A stretch of DNA of 64,000 bases. Source: Syntrophaceticus sp050949745 (GTDB taxonomy: Bacteria > Bacillota > DSM-12270 > Thermacetogeniales > Thermacetogeniaceae). The notes under the pieces are model-generated. The model had not been told where the DNA came from. It did not search any database and was given only the letters and a program-made list of their open reading frames with translations. Below are positions 34,714 to 43,649 of this stretch, piece by piece. The stretch spans positions 22,847-86,846 of the forward strand of contig JBMNGF010000019.1 in assembly GCA_050949745.1 (NCBI GenBank), read 5' to 3'. Numbering within the stretch: position 1 is the stretch's first letter; every line of letters starts with the position of its first letter. Both the position numbers and the translations under genes were made by a program.

Positions 34714-35718
34714 ATGAGATGTAATTATTGTGAATGGCGCTGCAAAATGCCTGCTTCGATCTGTCATATGTATGAAGAAAGAGATGGCAGAATAGCAGAA
34801 GTTTACCCCAAGCAGTGGACAAGCTATTATCTTACCAAGGCAGAAGGGATTCCTCTCTTTCACGGATGGCCGAACCATCAATTTTTACAGCTGGGTGCCT
34901 TCAACTGCAATGCAAGCTGTGTCTATTGCATCAACTCCCGAGTAGCCATTGAGCCGGAGAAGAATACTTTTTGTTTTCAGCTTGAGCCAGATAGAGTAGT
35001 GAAAATTGCCCAAAAAGCTAATTGTAGCGGAATTCATTTCAGCATTAATGAAGTGACTGTAAATCTGCCTTCCGCCTTAGCTGTGGCCAAGGAAGCGAAA
35101 AAAAAAGGATTGGTTGTGGGCTGTTCCAGCAACGGTTACTTCACCCAAGAGGCAGCTGATATAATGCTGGAGTACTTCGATTTTTTCAATATAAGTCTTA
35201 AATCCCTGTCTGATGACTACTACAAAGAGCATGTCGGTTTTAAAAGCGCCGCTCCTGTCAAGCGCAATATAGAGTATCTAGCTTCCCGTTCTCATTTGGA
35301 GGTTACTACAACTGTAGTGCAGACAATAAATGATCATGAAATAATCGCAATTGCTGATTATTTGGCTGGTATCGACTCGCAGTTGCCGTGGCATATTTTC
35401 CGACTCCTGCCTGAATACAAGATGAAGGACAGAACACCTCCTGATATTAAAGATGTCTCCGATCAAGTCAAGGAGTGCAGAAAAATACTGCCTAACACAT
35501 ATTTCAGCAATTATATCGGCACACAATTGATCAATACCTTATGCCCTTCCTGCGGTCAGGTTTTGATCGAAAGAATCTGTGCCCAATCCTGTGGGGCTTT
35601 TCTCTCTGCTTACAATATGACAAACAGCAGCTGTCCGAATTGCGGAACAGCAATAAAAATGATCGGCAGTTTCTGTGATACAAGCTGCATTGATGATAGG
35701 GAGGGGAGGGTATGTTAG
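34714..35718 (+). CDS. Radical SAM protein, AmmeMemoRadiSam-like
   Basis: 334 residues from ATG 34714 (AAAGGATTG upstream; TTG 34705 lies inside that site). An N-terminal Cys cluster (CNYCEWRCKMPASIC), the radical SAM motif CNASCVYC at about residue 65, and a C-terminal zinc-ribbon-like CPSCG...CPNCG pair with another CDTSC. The layout resembles the radical-SAM enzyme of the AmmeMemoRadiSam system and PflA-like activases, but the Memo and AMMECR1 genes are absent. Function here is unknown. It is co-transcribed with an ABC importer and a protein of unknown family under a cofactor-type riboswitch. Confidence 0.85.
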   Translation: MRCNYCEWRCKMPASICHMYEERDGRIAEVYPKQWTSYYLTKAEGIPLFHGWPNHQFLQLGAFNCNASCVYCINSRVAIEPEKNTFCFQLEPDRVVKIAQKANCSGIHFSINEVTVNLPSALAVAKEAKKKGLVVGCSSNGYFTQEAADIMLEYFDFFNISLKSLSDDYYKEHVGFKSAAPVKRNIEYLASRSHLEVTTTVVQTINDHEIIAIADYLAGIDSQLPWHIFRLLPEYKMKDRTPPDIKDVSDQVKECRKILPNTYFSNYIGTQLINTLCPSCGQVLIERICAQSCGAFLSAYNMTNSSCPNCGTAIKMIGSFCDTSCIDDREGRVC

Positions 35719-36872
35719 GAATTATCGATGTACGGGAATGGCAAGCAGTAATCGATCTCGTCACTGCCAAATCTGTCAAACGGGATGAAGAGTTTCTGCA
35801 GCCACTTCAAAAACTGGCGGAAAGATTCCCCTATCCGGGTGACCGGGATAATGCGGGTAGTAAATGGACCATAGAGGCAGCTGAAGCAGTAGTGAGCCAT
35901 TATAACCCAGGTTGGCTTTTTCTTGGGTTTACCCAGCCATTTTTCAGCAGTACTTATGGCCACTATCCTCTTGAAGCAAGAAAAAGCACAGCAAAAATTA
36001 TTTTCGATTATATTCTCGATTTTGCAAAAAAGCATCAATTCTACCCTCTCATCCTGAGTACAGGGGGGCTGATACCCCTAAAAGGCTATATTGTCTTGCC
36101 TGAATTGAAAGGCAACCTTCAATCCAGTGCTTGGTGTCATAATATGGCAGGTGTTTATCAAAGTGAACAGGGAGATGAAGCAGTAATAGCTCAAGAACCT
36201 CATATTCGCTCCGTTATTAAAAAGGAAGACTTTGTTAAGGAGTATAAAGTTGTAAATCCCGCTTTTATCAGTGATTTTCCGGACTATTTGCTGATCGCTG
36301 AAGATGGCTGGCATTTTAAAGGGCTGTGCAGCAATAACAGGGCTCTTTATAATATCGAAACATTTAATACGACTCTGCCTGTTTATTCGGAAATCGGGTA
36401 TCCAAGTCATGTGGAAGGAATCTGCGGCCTGATGGAAGATGCACTTGATCGAGGTAAAAAGGTTCTTATGGCTGTAATCGAAGGATTGGATGAGGCAGAA
36501 TTTTTGCTGCCCTATCAAAAGATTGACAACTGCCGCGGTTGGTATGCATATCAAGGTTATACTCTCTACCACACACTAGTAACAGGTAAGCCTTTTTATC
36601 AGTGTACCCATCCGCCAATTTATGATATGTCTGCCAGAAGGAAACTGCCTCTTCGCTACCCGATGTCTGCTCCACATACAGGAACCATTTGTGAGGATTC
36701 CCTAGGGCGTAGAGCAAGGGTTCCTACTGCTGCTGTGGGCAGCCGCAGTATAACAACACATGCCATGGTCAATGCGGATCTGATGATAGAATGCTATATC
36801 CGTGCACAGGCCAATATGGGTGTTTTAGTAGCTGTTAATGAGGATCGCTATCATGCGAATTTAAATATATGA
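35712..36872 (+). CDS. Unrecognised 386-residue protein in the riboswitch operon
   Basis: Starts at ATG 35712 after GGGAGGGGAGGG, overlapping the radical-SAM gene by 7 bp. No signal peptide or membrane segment. I do not recognise the family. Conserved-looking features: YPGDRDN (about 41-47), PGWLFLGFTQPFF, PLILSTGGLIPLKG, HVEGICGLMEDALDRGKK, and a His/Ser/Cys-rich C-terminal part (YPMSAPHTGTICEDSLGRR, SRSITTHAMVNADL). The distribution of His, Asp and Cys hints at a metalloenzyme of the alkaline-phosphatase or phosphodiesterase kind, which is a guess. Coupling to the radical-SAM gene suggests a shared pathway. Confidence 0.8.
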   Translation: MLGIIDVREWQAVIDLVTAKSVKRDEEFLQPLQKLAERFPYPGDRDNAGSKWTIEAAEAVVSHYNPGWLFLGFTQPFFSSTYGHYPLEARKSTAKIIFDYILDFAKKHQFYPLILSTGGLIPLKGYIVLPELKGNLQSSAWCHNMAGVYQSEQGDEAVIAQEPHIRSVIKKEDFVKEYKVVNPAFISDFPDYLLIAEDGWHFKGLCSNNRALYNIETFNTTLPVYSEIGYPSHVEGICGLMEDALDRGKKVLMAVIEGLDEAEFLLPYQKIDNCRGWYAYQGYTLYHTLVTGKPFYQCTHPPIYDMSARRKLPLRYPMSAPHTGTICEDSLGRRARVPTAAVGSRSITTHAMVNADLMIECYIRAQANMGVLVAVNEDRYHANLNI

Positions 36873-36965
36873 ACATAGAATCTAATAGATGAAAGGGGGG
36901 TATATGCTGTTTGTTTGTAGTTAATGGTTCATATAAAGATCAATAAAAATTAGGAGGAAGAAAAA

Positions 36966-37664
36966 ATGAAGAAAAAGTTAATGCTTGTGTTAAGTCTTGT
37001 TCTTTGTGTGATGCTGATGTGCTGTGGCTGCTCTCCTGCAGATGAGCCCGCAAATGGAGACGAACAAACACCTCCTGCACAAAGCGAAGAAGAGACCAAT
37101 GGAGGGGCCAGCACAGGTGATAGCACTATGAGCCGGATCAATATTTTTGAAACCGGTATCATGGAACTTACTGCCGAAGATGTTGACAACAAGGGTGCTA
37201 CTGTTTCCGCCTATTCTGTTAAAGATTATGTGGAAAAGAACTTTGCAGCAGATCCTGCTGATCCCGTTGCTATGCAGGCAACAGACGGCTACAGCGCCTC
37301 CACCACTGTTGATGAGTTTATGAAACATTACATCACCATGGAAGGTGACAGTGCTCCATTATTTGTCGGTCCTGAGCTTGCCGGGGAGTTAAGTGTTAAA
37401 TTCCTGCAGTATATTAAAACTGCCAACGAATCTATTTGTTTTGTGGCAGACACTTTAGATGTTGAAAAGGTTTTTTCTGACCTCGGTATGGTAGAAGCGG
37501 ATACCTATAAATTTGTTGCCAGTGACGGATTCTCTGTAGATGTATCTGCTGACGATATTGCCGACTGCACCCTCAAAAAAGTGGACAATGCTGTCAATGC
37601 TGCGATTCCAGAACTGACCGGTGGTGACCTGAAAGAACTGCTCTATATTGAAGTAGTTCAATAA
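36966..37664 (+). CDS. Lipoprotein with molybdopterin-oxidoreductase-like domain features
   Basis: 232 residues from ATG 36966 (AGGAGGAAG upstream). Lipoprotein signal with lipobox near LMCCGC (about 17-22), followed by a Pro/Glu/Gly-rich linker. The folded part (about 55-232) has two similar strands, ATDGYSASTTVDEFMKHYI and ASDGFSVDVSADDI, and ends LLYIEVVQ. This pattern resembles the small lipoproteins related to the oxidoreductase molybdopterin-binding domain. The cofactor-binding residues cannot be confirmed. With a Moco-type riboswitch 5 kb upstream in the same direction, an extracytoplasmic cofactor or metal-binding role is plausible. Confidence 0.7.
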   Translation: MKKKLMLVLSLVLCVMLMCCGCSPADEPANGDEQTPPAQSEEETNGGASTGDSTMSRINIFETGIMELTAEDVDNKGATVSAYSVKDYVEKNFAADPADPVAMQATDGYSASTTVDEFMKHYITMEGDSAPLFVGPELAGELSVKFLQYIKTANESICFVADTLDVEKVFSDLGMVEADTYKFVASDGFSVDVSADDIADCTLKKVDNAVNAAIPELTGGDLKELLYIEVVQ

Positions 37665-37696
37665 ATTGACCTATAAAAACAGATTGTTTTAATGAA

Positions 37697-37718
37697 GGGG
37701 CAGCTTTTTGGCTGCCCC
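37697..37718. terminator. Hairpin after the lipoprotein gene
   Basis: GGGGCAGC (37697-37704), loop TTTTTG, GCTGCCCC (37711-37718). Perfect 8-bp stem about 30 bp after the lipoprotein stop, but the T-tract is weak. The sequence from here to the next promoter (37719-37949) holds no convincing gene. Confidence 0.55.
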
Positions 37719-37949
37719 TCATCTGTTGCTGTAAGAGCCCCTTTGTCAAGGCTATCTATTTGTTCCGATGTCTCCTGATAAATACACTCAGGCATATAAA
37801 ACCAACAAGGATAGGTGTAAGTATACAATAATGTAACCAACCAAAGGTTATTGATGTTAATTGCTAGTCATGCAGTTATCAGTTTTTTGACAGTTTATTA
37901 GAAGTTTTTTGTATGATGAAGAGGCACACGGGCGCTTCAGGCGCCGGAA

Positions 37950-37978
37950 TTGAGTTGCACTGCTTCCTATGGTACAAT
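37950..37978 (+). promoter_or_regulatory. Promoter of the ABC-F attenuator leader
   Basis: TTGAGT (37950-37955), 17-bp spacer, TACAAT (37973-37978). Transcription from here would include the whole leader (leader peptide, antiterminator and terminator) of the ABC-F gene. Confidence 0.6.
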
Positions 37979-38020
37979 AAAAATCAAAGTACAGATTTTA
38001 TGAGTTTTATGAGGTGTGAA

Positions 38021-38038
38021 ATGAGGAGTGTTTTTTAA
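38021..38038 (+). CDS. Leader peptide MRSVF controlling the ABC-F gene
   Basis: Five-codon frame ATG AGG AGT GTT TTT TAA, with AGGTG four bases before the ATG. Its last codons lie inside the 5' arm of a 14-bp inverted repeat (38028-38041), so ribosome stalling here would free the 3' arm. Arg-rich and aromatic short leaders of this size are typical of antibiotic-inducible resistance genes (erm, msr, ABC-F). The coding status is inferred from position, Shine-Dalgarno and overlap with the pairing arms. Confidence 0.6.
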   Translation: MRSVF

Positions 38039-38194
38039 CTAATCAAATTTCATAATTTCTTTAAAGGTGCATTACAGGGGATCGGTGTGCGCTTTTTTAG
38101 AGATGATAGTTAAAAAACACCAACAGGAAAATATAAATATAAGTTAACAGCTGCAGTAGAGCACCTGGGTGTTTTACTGCAGTTATGTTTTTTT
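38028..38194 (+). promoter_or_regulatory. Transcription attenuator upstream of the ABC-F gene
   Basis: Three elements: arm 1 GTGTTTTTTAACTA (38028-38041, over the leader peptide) is a perfect complement of arm 2 TAGTTAAAAAACAC (38107-38120). A terminator (CTGCAGTA 38151-38158, inner CACC/GGTG, TACTGCAG 38175-38182, then seven T) follows. Arm 2 (AAAACACC) can instead pair with GGTGTTTT (38168-38175) inside the terminator and destroy it. The logic is that arm 1-arm 2 pairing allows termination, while a ribosome stalled on the leader peptide frees arm 2 to antiterminate. Confidence 0.72.
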
Positions 38195-38237
38195 GGCTGT
38201 CATCTCTCAGAGCTTGAAAAGATAAGGGGGATGGTGT

Positions 38238-40009
38238 ATGAGTCTGCGTTTTCAGGGCCTTTGCAAAAGCTATAAGGGGAAAATTGTTTTTGAAAATATC
38301 AGCGGCTCTGTCGCTGGCAAAGAGAAAATAGGGCTGATCGGAGTAAATGGAATCGGTAAAACAACCCTGGCTAGGATCCTTGCGGGTGAGGAAACATGTG
38401 ATCAAGGTGAGATAAAGCGTGCACCATCTAAACAGCACAATTCTGTATATAGAGCAGTATCCGGTATTCGACCCAAATATTTCGGTATATGACGAGATCT
38501 ATAGGATGGCTGCCTCAGACAGCCGCATTAATACAGATGATATCAGAGACAAAGGTCAAGATGACTTTAAACAGAGTTGGCTTGGATCAAAAAAAGTGGG
38601 GACAGGGAGCAGAGAGTTTAAGTGGTGGTGAAAAAACCAAACTAGCACTCTGCAGGGCGATGGTCAGCGATTATGATTATCTTATACTTGATGAACCTAC
38701 TAATCATCTTGATCTAAAAAGCTATGACTGGCTGGAGGAGTTTGTGCACAGCCATGATCGACCAATACTGATTATATCCCATGACCGCTATTTCCTGGAC
38801 AAGGCGGTAAATAAAATATGGGAATTAACTGCTCAGGGGTTAAAGGTGTATGAAGGTAATTACTCCGCCTATAAGATGCAAAAGGAGAATGAGCTGAAGA
38901 CCATTACCAGAGAGTATGAAAAACAGCAGATAGAAATCAGACATCTCAAGCAGGTAATTAATGAAAGAAAGAACTGGTATGAGGGCGCACATAAGGCTGC
39001 TGGAACACATGACTTTTATAGATCCAAAGCAAAAAAACATGCCAATGTATTTAAAGCGAAAAGAAAGCAGTTGGAACGGATAGAAAAAGCTGAGATCAGT
39101 AAACCTGAAAAAACTGCTGTTCCTGGCTTTCAGGTGATCAATAAAAATATTATAGGCACCAAATTTCCGCGATTTTTGGTACGAGGGAAGAACCTGACTA
39201 AAAGCTTTGGTGAGAAGGTGATCTTTCGAGGGATTTCATTCGATATCAGGCGTGGAGACAAAATAGCAGTAATCGGTGACAATGGTGTGGGAAAGACGAC
39301 CTTTCTTAAAACAATATGCGGCCTTGAGAACTTCAGCGGAACAATTAAAATAAATCCAGCAGTCAAGATCGGCTATTTTGCCCAGGAGTTGGACGATTTG
39401 AATAATGAGGCATCTGTACTGGATGGTGTTTTATCTGCAGGAACAACTGTTGAGGATGCTATGTCAATCCTGGCAGCTTTGCTCTTTCGAGGGGATGATG
39501 TTTATAAGAAGATTGCCAACCTGAGCATGGGGGAGAAGGGTAGGGTTGTTTTTGCCAAACTGATCCTATCTAGTGCTAATCTGCTGATTTTAGATGAGCC
39601 CACAAATTATATGGATATCCCATCGAAAGAAAAGATTGAGGATGTGCTTGATGAATTCATAGGATCCATTATTTTTGTCTCCCATGATCGATATTTTATT
39701 AGAAGGCTGGCCAACAGGGTCTTTGTTATAGATGACCAAAAATTGTACTGTTATGATGGCGATTATGAGTATTATTTAGCCAAATGTAAAGAACAAGAGA
39801 TGAACGAGGAAATCGGCGTAGAATACAAGGATTTAACTGAGAGTATAAGCAGATTAGAATGCGAATTGGCTTTTTTGGGCGGCCAATTTAATGAGGTTTT
39901 AGATGAAGAAGACAAAGAAATAATAAATAAAAAGTATTTGGCGGTGGCTAAGGAGCTCAATAAACAAAAAGAAGTTTTCAAAAAGATTAATAAAGATGAT
40001 ATCCAGTAG
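38238..40009 (+). pseudogene. ABC-F family ATPase, broken by two +1 frameshifts
   Basis: ATG 38238 follows AAGGGGGATGG. Frame 1 (38238-about 38430) holds the first Walker A (IGVNGIGKTTL). Frame 2 continues as NSTILYIEQYPVFDPNIS to about 38560. Frame 3 (to 40009) holds signature SLSGGEKTKLALCRAM, Walker B, the long linker (about 70 residues rich in Lys and charged residues), the second ATPase domain (IGDNGVGKTTF, LSMGEKGRVVFAKL, LLILDEPTN) and a C-terminal coil. Both breaks are one extra base. Intact, it would be about 590 residues of the ribosome-protection (antibiotic-resistance) ABC-F type, consistent with the attenuator upstream. Confidence 0.85.
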
Positions 40010-40084
40010 TGCTAAACGTATCCTTTTACAGTAAAATAAAAGTTGGTTGTGCATGTTTAAAAGCTTCAAAACTGGAGGTTCTCT

Positions 40085-40261
40085 ATGGAGAAAGAATATA
40101 GTTATACGGTATTAGGGATGTTAATAGGTACGGCAATTGGTGGAGCAATCACCGTACCTTTATTTTCCATCACCGGCAACCCATTATTTATCGCATTTTT
40201 TGGCTTAGGGACTGCCTTTGGCTTGATATATGGTGCCGGATTAGATAGGAAACAAAACTGA
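40085..40261 (+). CDS. Small two-helix membrane protein
   Basis: 58 residues from ATG 40085 behind GGAGG. Two hydrophobic segments: VLGMLIGTAIGGAITVPLF (Gly-zipper-like) and NPLFIAFFGLGTAFGLIYGAG, ending with basic DRKQN. No known family recognised; it resembles small Gly-rich membrane peptides found widely in Bacilli and Clostridia. Its stop TGA (40259-40261) abuts the stop of convergent purC. Confidence 0.65.
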   Translation: MEKEYSYTVLGMLIGTAIGGAITVPLFSITGNPLFIAFFGLGTAFGLIYGAGLDRKQN

Positions 40262-40951
40262 TTAATTGTCTTCCAGCATTAGTTTTGTCAAGAGCAGTGG
40301 TTCGATCTGTTTACCATCTTTATATGCCCTCATATTTCCGCCTGAGATTTCATCGATCAGAGCAATCTGCTTGTTTTCGCCTATTCTACCAAATTCGAAT
40401 TTGATGTCATAGAGTTCAATACCCTTTTTAGCCAACTCTTCTTTGACTATACCGCTGATCTCCCTTGTCAGGTCTTTGATTGTTTTGTATTCCTCAGATG
40501 TAAGAATCCCCAGCATAACAAGGGCATCTTCAGTTATCGGTGGGTCCTGGCGGGCATCATCTTTTAGTGTAAATTCTACAAATGCATCTAATGGCTGCCC
40601 TTCTTTAGCATACATGCCGTAACGGCGCATAAAACTACCCACTGCCCTATAGCGGCAGATGACTTCCAGCCCATTACCAAAGTACTCAGCTGGCTTAACT
40701 GTCATCTCTGCTTTTTCCATATCTGCATCTATATAGTGGGTGGGTATCCCTTTTCCCTTTAATATTTCAAAAAAGAACTTTGTTAATCTGAGGCCTGCCC
40801 TACCTGCTCCCTCCATAGTTAAACCAACAGTATTTGCACCAGGGTCAAACACTCCATCTTTTCCTGTCAGATCATCCTTAAATTTGAGCAGATAATTACC
40901 GTCATCTATAGCATATACATCCTTTGTTTTGCCCTTATAAACAAGTTTCAT
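40262..40951 (-). CDS. purC: Phosphoribosylaminoimidazole-succinocarboxamide synthase
   Basis: 229 residues from ATG 40951 (AAAAGGGGT upstream); the longer frame to 40990 begins before the ribosome site. SAICAR synthetase motifs: YKGKTKDVYAI, GAGRAGLRLTKFFFEIL, CRYRAVGSFMRRYG, and LIDEISGGNMRAYKDG near the C-terminus. ATP-dependent ligation of aspartate to CAIR in purine synthesis. It stands alone here, away from other pur genes. Confidence 0.95.
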   Translation of the reverse strand: MKLVYKGKTKDVYAIDDGNYLLKFKDDLTGKDGVFDPGANTVGLTMEGAGRAGLRLTKFFFEILKGKGIPTHYIDADMEKAEMTVKPAEYFGNGLEVICRYRAVGSFMRRYGMYAKEGQPLDAFVEFTLKDDARQDPPITEDALVMLGILTSEEYKTIKDLTREISGIVKEELAKKGIELYDIKFEFGRIGENKQIALIDEISGGNMRAYKDGKQIEPLLLTKLMLEDN

Positions 40952-41142
40952 CAGTACTACCCCTTTTACGAAAATATAAGTTATACTCAAATGCTATTTT
41001 ACCATATTTTTAACGGGTTCACTGCCATCACAGGACCATTACTGTGATCGTCTCTATTGGTCTTGGGTGAGCTAGGAAATGAAATATGTTAAATAGCAGG
41101 ATGCCTGCTGTTTAACGCTTTAGGTGATGATAAAAGCCTAAG

Positions 41143-41186
41143 ATGTGGCAAGGGAAACGTCCCCTTGCCACATCCCCTTGCCACAT
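41143..41186. repeat. GGGAAACGTCCCC palindrome with 13-bp tandem copy at the topB stop
   Basis: ATGTGGCAAGGG (41143-41154) pairs with CCCCTTGCCACAT (41161-41173) around AAACGT. The half CCCCTTGCCACAT is immediately repeated (41174-41186), ending on the topB stop codon. Same element type as 44414-44443. It may act as a topB 3' hairpin. Confidence 0.65.
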
Positions 41187-43375
41187 TACTTCTGTTTCAG
41201 TTTAGCGAGGGCATCTGCCAGTGCCGTGTTGAGCGGTTTTCCTTCCGCTTTTTTTTGTTTATTCATATATTTTGCTACCTCATGTTTTGGAACGCTGCGT
41301 TTTTGATTTTCCATCCTCTTCTGGAAGGCAGATAATTTTTCTCTGTAGCCACAGCTGCATGTAAAGATTTGACCTTCACCTTTACCTTGCAGTTCCATTC
41401 TTTTATGGCAGTTAGGGCACCTGGCATGGGTTTTTTTAGCGATGCCTTTTCTGTGTCCGCATTCTCTATCCTGACAGATGAGCATTCTGCCTTTCTTACC
41501 ATTGACATCAAGCATATACTTGCCGCATTCAGGGCATCTATTTCTGGTCAAATTGTCATGTTTAAATTCTTTTTCACTGTTTTTGATCTGATTGACAACT
41601 GTTTTGGCGTAATGCTTCATTTCTTTGATAAAAGCATCCTTTTTCAAAGAGCCTTGGGCAATGGAGCTCAGTTTTTGTTCCCATTCTGCAGTAAGTGCCG
41701 GGGATTTCAGTTCTTCAGGCACCAAATCCAGGAGCTGCCTGCCCTTGGATGTTATAAAGATCTCTTTTCCTTTCTTTTCAATCAGAAAGGTATTGAACAG
41801 TTTATCGATAATATCAGCTCTGGTGGCTACAGTGCCCAGTCCTCCGGTTTCACCGATTGTTTTGATCAGTTCCTTGTTTTCGCCAGCCATATATTTTGCC
41901 GGGTTTTCCATAGCTGACAGCAAAGTCCCTTCATTAAATGGGGCTGGGGGTTTGGTTTCTCCTCTTGTTTGGGAAACATCGGATATCTTGAGAATATCGC
42001 CTTTGTTTACTTCGGGTAGGTTTTGCTCGGCAATATCAGCATCCTCATCTTCTTCATCATCGAAAATATCAAAGATCTCTTTCCAGCCCTTTTTGATCAC
42101 TCTATTACCTTTTGCTGTAAATAATTGATCCCCTATTTTTGCTTTGATAGTTGTTTGTTCATATTCAAAGGGTGGATAGAGAACTGCAAAGAAGCGTTTG
42201 ACAACCAGGTCATAAATTTTTCGTTCCTTATCACTCAAAGAGCTGATGAAAACTGTCTGTTCTGTTGGTATGATGGCATGGTGGTCTGAAACTTTATTGT
42301 TGTCGACAAAGGATTTATTTGCTTTGATTGGTCTTTGGGAGACTTGAAAGGCCAGCTTGGAATAGGGGCCTACTCCACAGGATGTAATCCTATCCTTCAG
42401 GGTATCAATTATATCTGTCGTCAGGTATCTGGAATCGGTTCTGGGATAGGTTAACAGTTTGTGCCTTTCATAAAGGTTTTGCATGATGGAGAGGGTTTCC
42501 TTTGCTGAATAGCCAAAAAGTTTGTGTGCATCTCTTTGCAGTTCAGTCAGATCGTATAACTGAGGAGCATGGCGTTTTTTATAGTTCTTGTTTACTTCTA
42601 TAACTTCAGCATCTTTGTTCTGGATCGACCTGATTATGCTGTCACACTTATCCTTGTCAAAGATTCTGGTGTTTTTCGTCTGCCGGTTTTGCCAGATCAG
42701 CTTCAGGGCTCTGGCTTGGGCGGTGATGCCATAAAAAGTTCTGGGTTTGAAATTTTGTATTTCCTCTTCCCTTTGAGCGATGATAGCCAGTGTGGGAGTT
42801 TGCACCCTTCCGCAGGAGAGCTGGGCATTATATTTGCAAGTTAATGCCCGTGTGGCATTTATCCCTACAAACCAGTCAGCTTCAGCCCGGGCAGCAGCAG
42901 AGGCATAAAGTTTTTCATAAGCTCTGCCCTCCTTCAGGTTGCGGAAACCATCTTTAATCGCTTTATCTGTGACCGAAGAGATCCACAGTCTTTTGATCGG
43001 CTTTTTGACACCGGCTTTTTCGATGATCCACCTGGCAACCAATTCACCTTCACGTCCGGCATCAGTAGCAATAATGATCTCTCTGACTTCCTTTTTATGC
43101 ATTTGTTTTTTTACGATATTAAACTGTCTGCCGCTTTGCTTGATAACTACAAGTTTTAATTGAGGGGGCAGCATCGGCAGGTCCTCGATTCTCCATACTG
43201 CATATCTTTTGTCATAGGCATCAGGATCAGCCAATGTGACTAGATGTCCCAAAGCCCAGGTAACTATATATTTATTATTCTCAAAATAGCCAGTTCCCTT
43301 TTGGTTGCAGTTTAAGACCCTGGCCAGGTCTTTTCCTACAGAGGGTTTTTCAGCCAATACCAGTTTCTTGCTCAT
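41186..43375 (-). CDS. topB: DNA topoisomerase III
   Basis: 729 residues from ATG 43375 (AGAAGGGATTG upstream). Type IA topoisomerase: Toprim domain with LAEKPSVGKDLARVL and ATDAGREGELVARWI, active-site Tyr in LTYPRTDSRYL (about 310), and two C-terminal zinc-finger modules (CPECGKYM...CQDRECG and CPNCHKRM...CSCG), then a basic tail. It relaxes or decatenates negatively supercoiled or single-stranded DNA. Its 3' end coincides with the palindromic element at 41143-41186. The 270 bp upstream hold only weak hairpins (such as CCCCAGATGAGTTGGGG near 43398). Confidence 0.95.
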   Translation of the reverse strand: MSKKLVLAEKPSVGKDLARVLNCNQKGTGYFENNKYIVTWALGHLVTLADPDAYDKRYAVWRIEDLPMLPPQLKLVVIKQSGRQFNIVKKQMHKKEVREIIIATDAGREGELVARWIIEKAGVKKPIKRLWISSVTDKAIKDGFRNLKEGRAYEKLYASAAARAEADWFVGINATRALTCKYNAQLSCGRVQTPTLAIIAQREEEIQNFKPRTFYGITAQARALKLIWQNRQTKNTRIFDKDKCDSIIRSIQNKDAEVIEVNKNYKKRHAPQLYDLTELQRDAHKLFGYSAKETLSIMQNLYERHKLLTYPRTDSRYLTTDIIDTLKDRITSCGVGPYSKLAFQVSQRPIKANKSFVDNNKVSDHHAIIPTEQTVFISSLSDKERKIYDLVVKRFFAVLYPPFEYEQTTIKAKIGDQLFTAKGNRVIKKGWKEIFDIFDDEEDEDADIAEQNLPEVNKGDILKISDVSQTRGETKPPAPFNEGTLLSAMENPAKYMAGENKELIKTIGETGGLGTVATRADIIDKLFNTFLIEKKGKEIFITSKGRQLLDLVPEELKSPALTAEWEQKLSSIAQGSLKKDAFIKEMKHYAKTVVNQIKNSEKEFKHDNLTRNRCPECGKYMLDVNGKKGRMLICQDRECGHRKGIAKKTHARCPNCHKRMELQGKGEGQIFTCSCGYREKLSAFQKRMENQKRSVPKHEVAKYMNKQKKAEGKPLNTALADALAKLKQK

Positions 43376-43649
43376 TTTGACAATCCCTTCTAAAAACCCC
43401 AGATGAGTTGGGGTAGGTATTTCTAATAAATTCTAACATAGAATTAGTGGAGCTACAAAAATATGCGATCTTGGGGATGGGTACCTGATGCGGTGCGGTG
43501 CTGTGCCGTGATATCTTTGAGAGCTTGTTGAATGCTTAAATCCTCTTAATATTAGTGAGATTGCGCTCCTCCATGTTACATTATCGATGGGTATATTTAA
43601 CGGCTCCCCAAAATATCATTTACTAATGAATTAATGGGGAGGTTAATCT

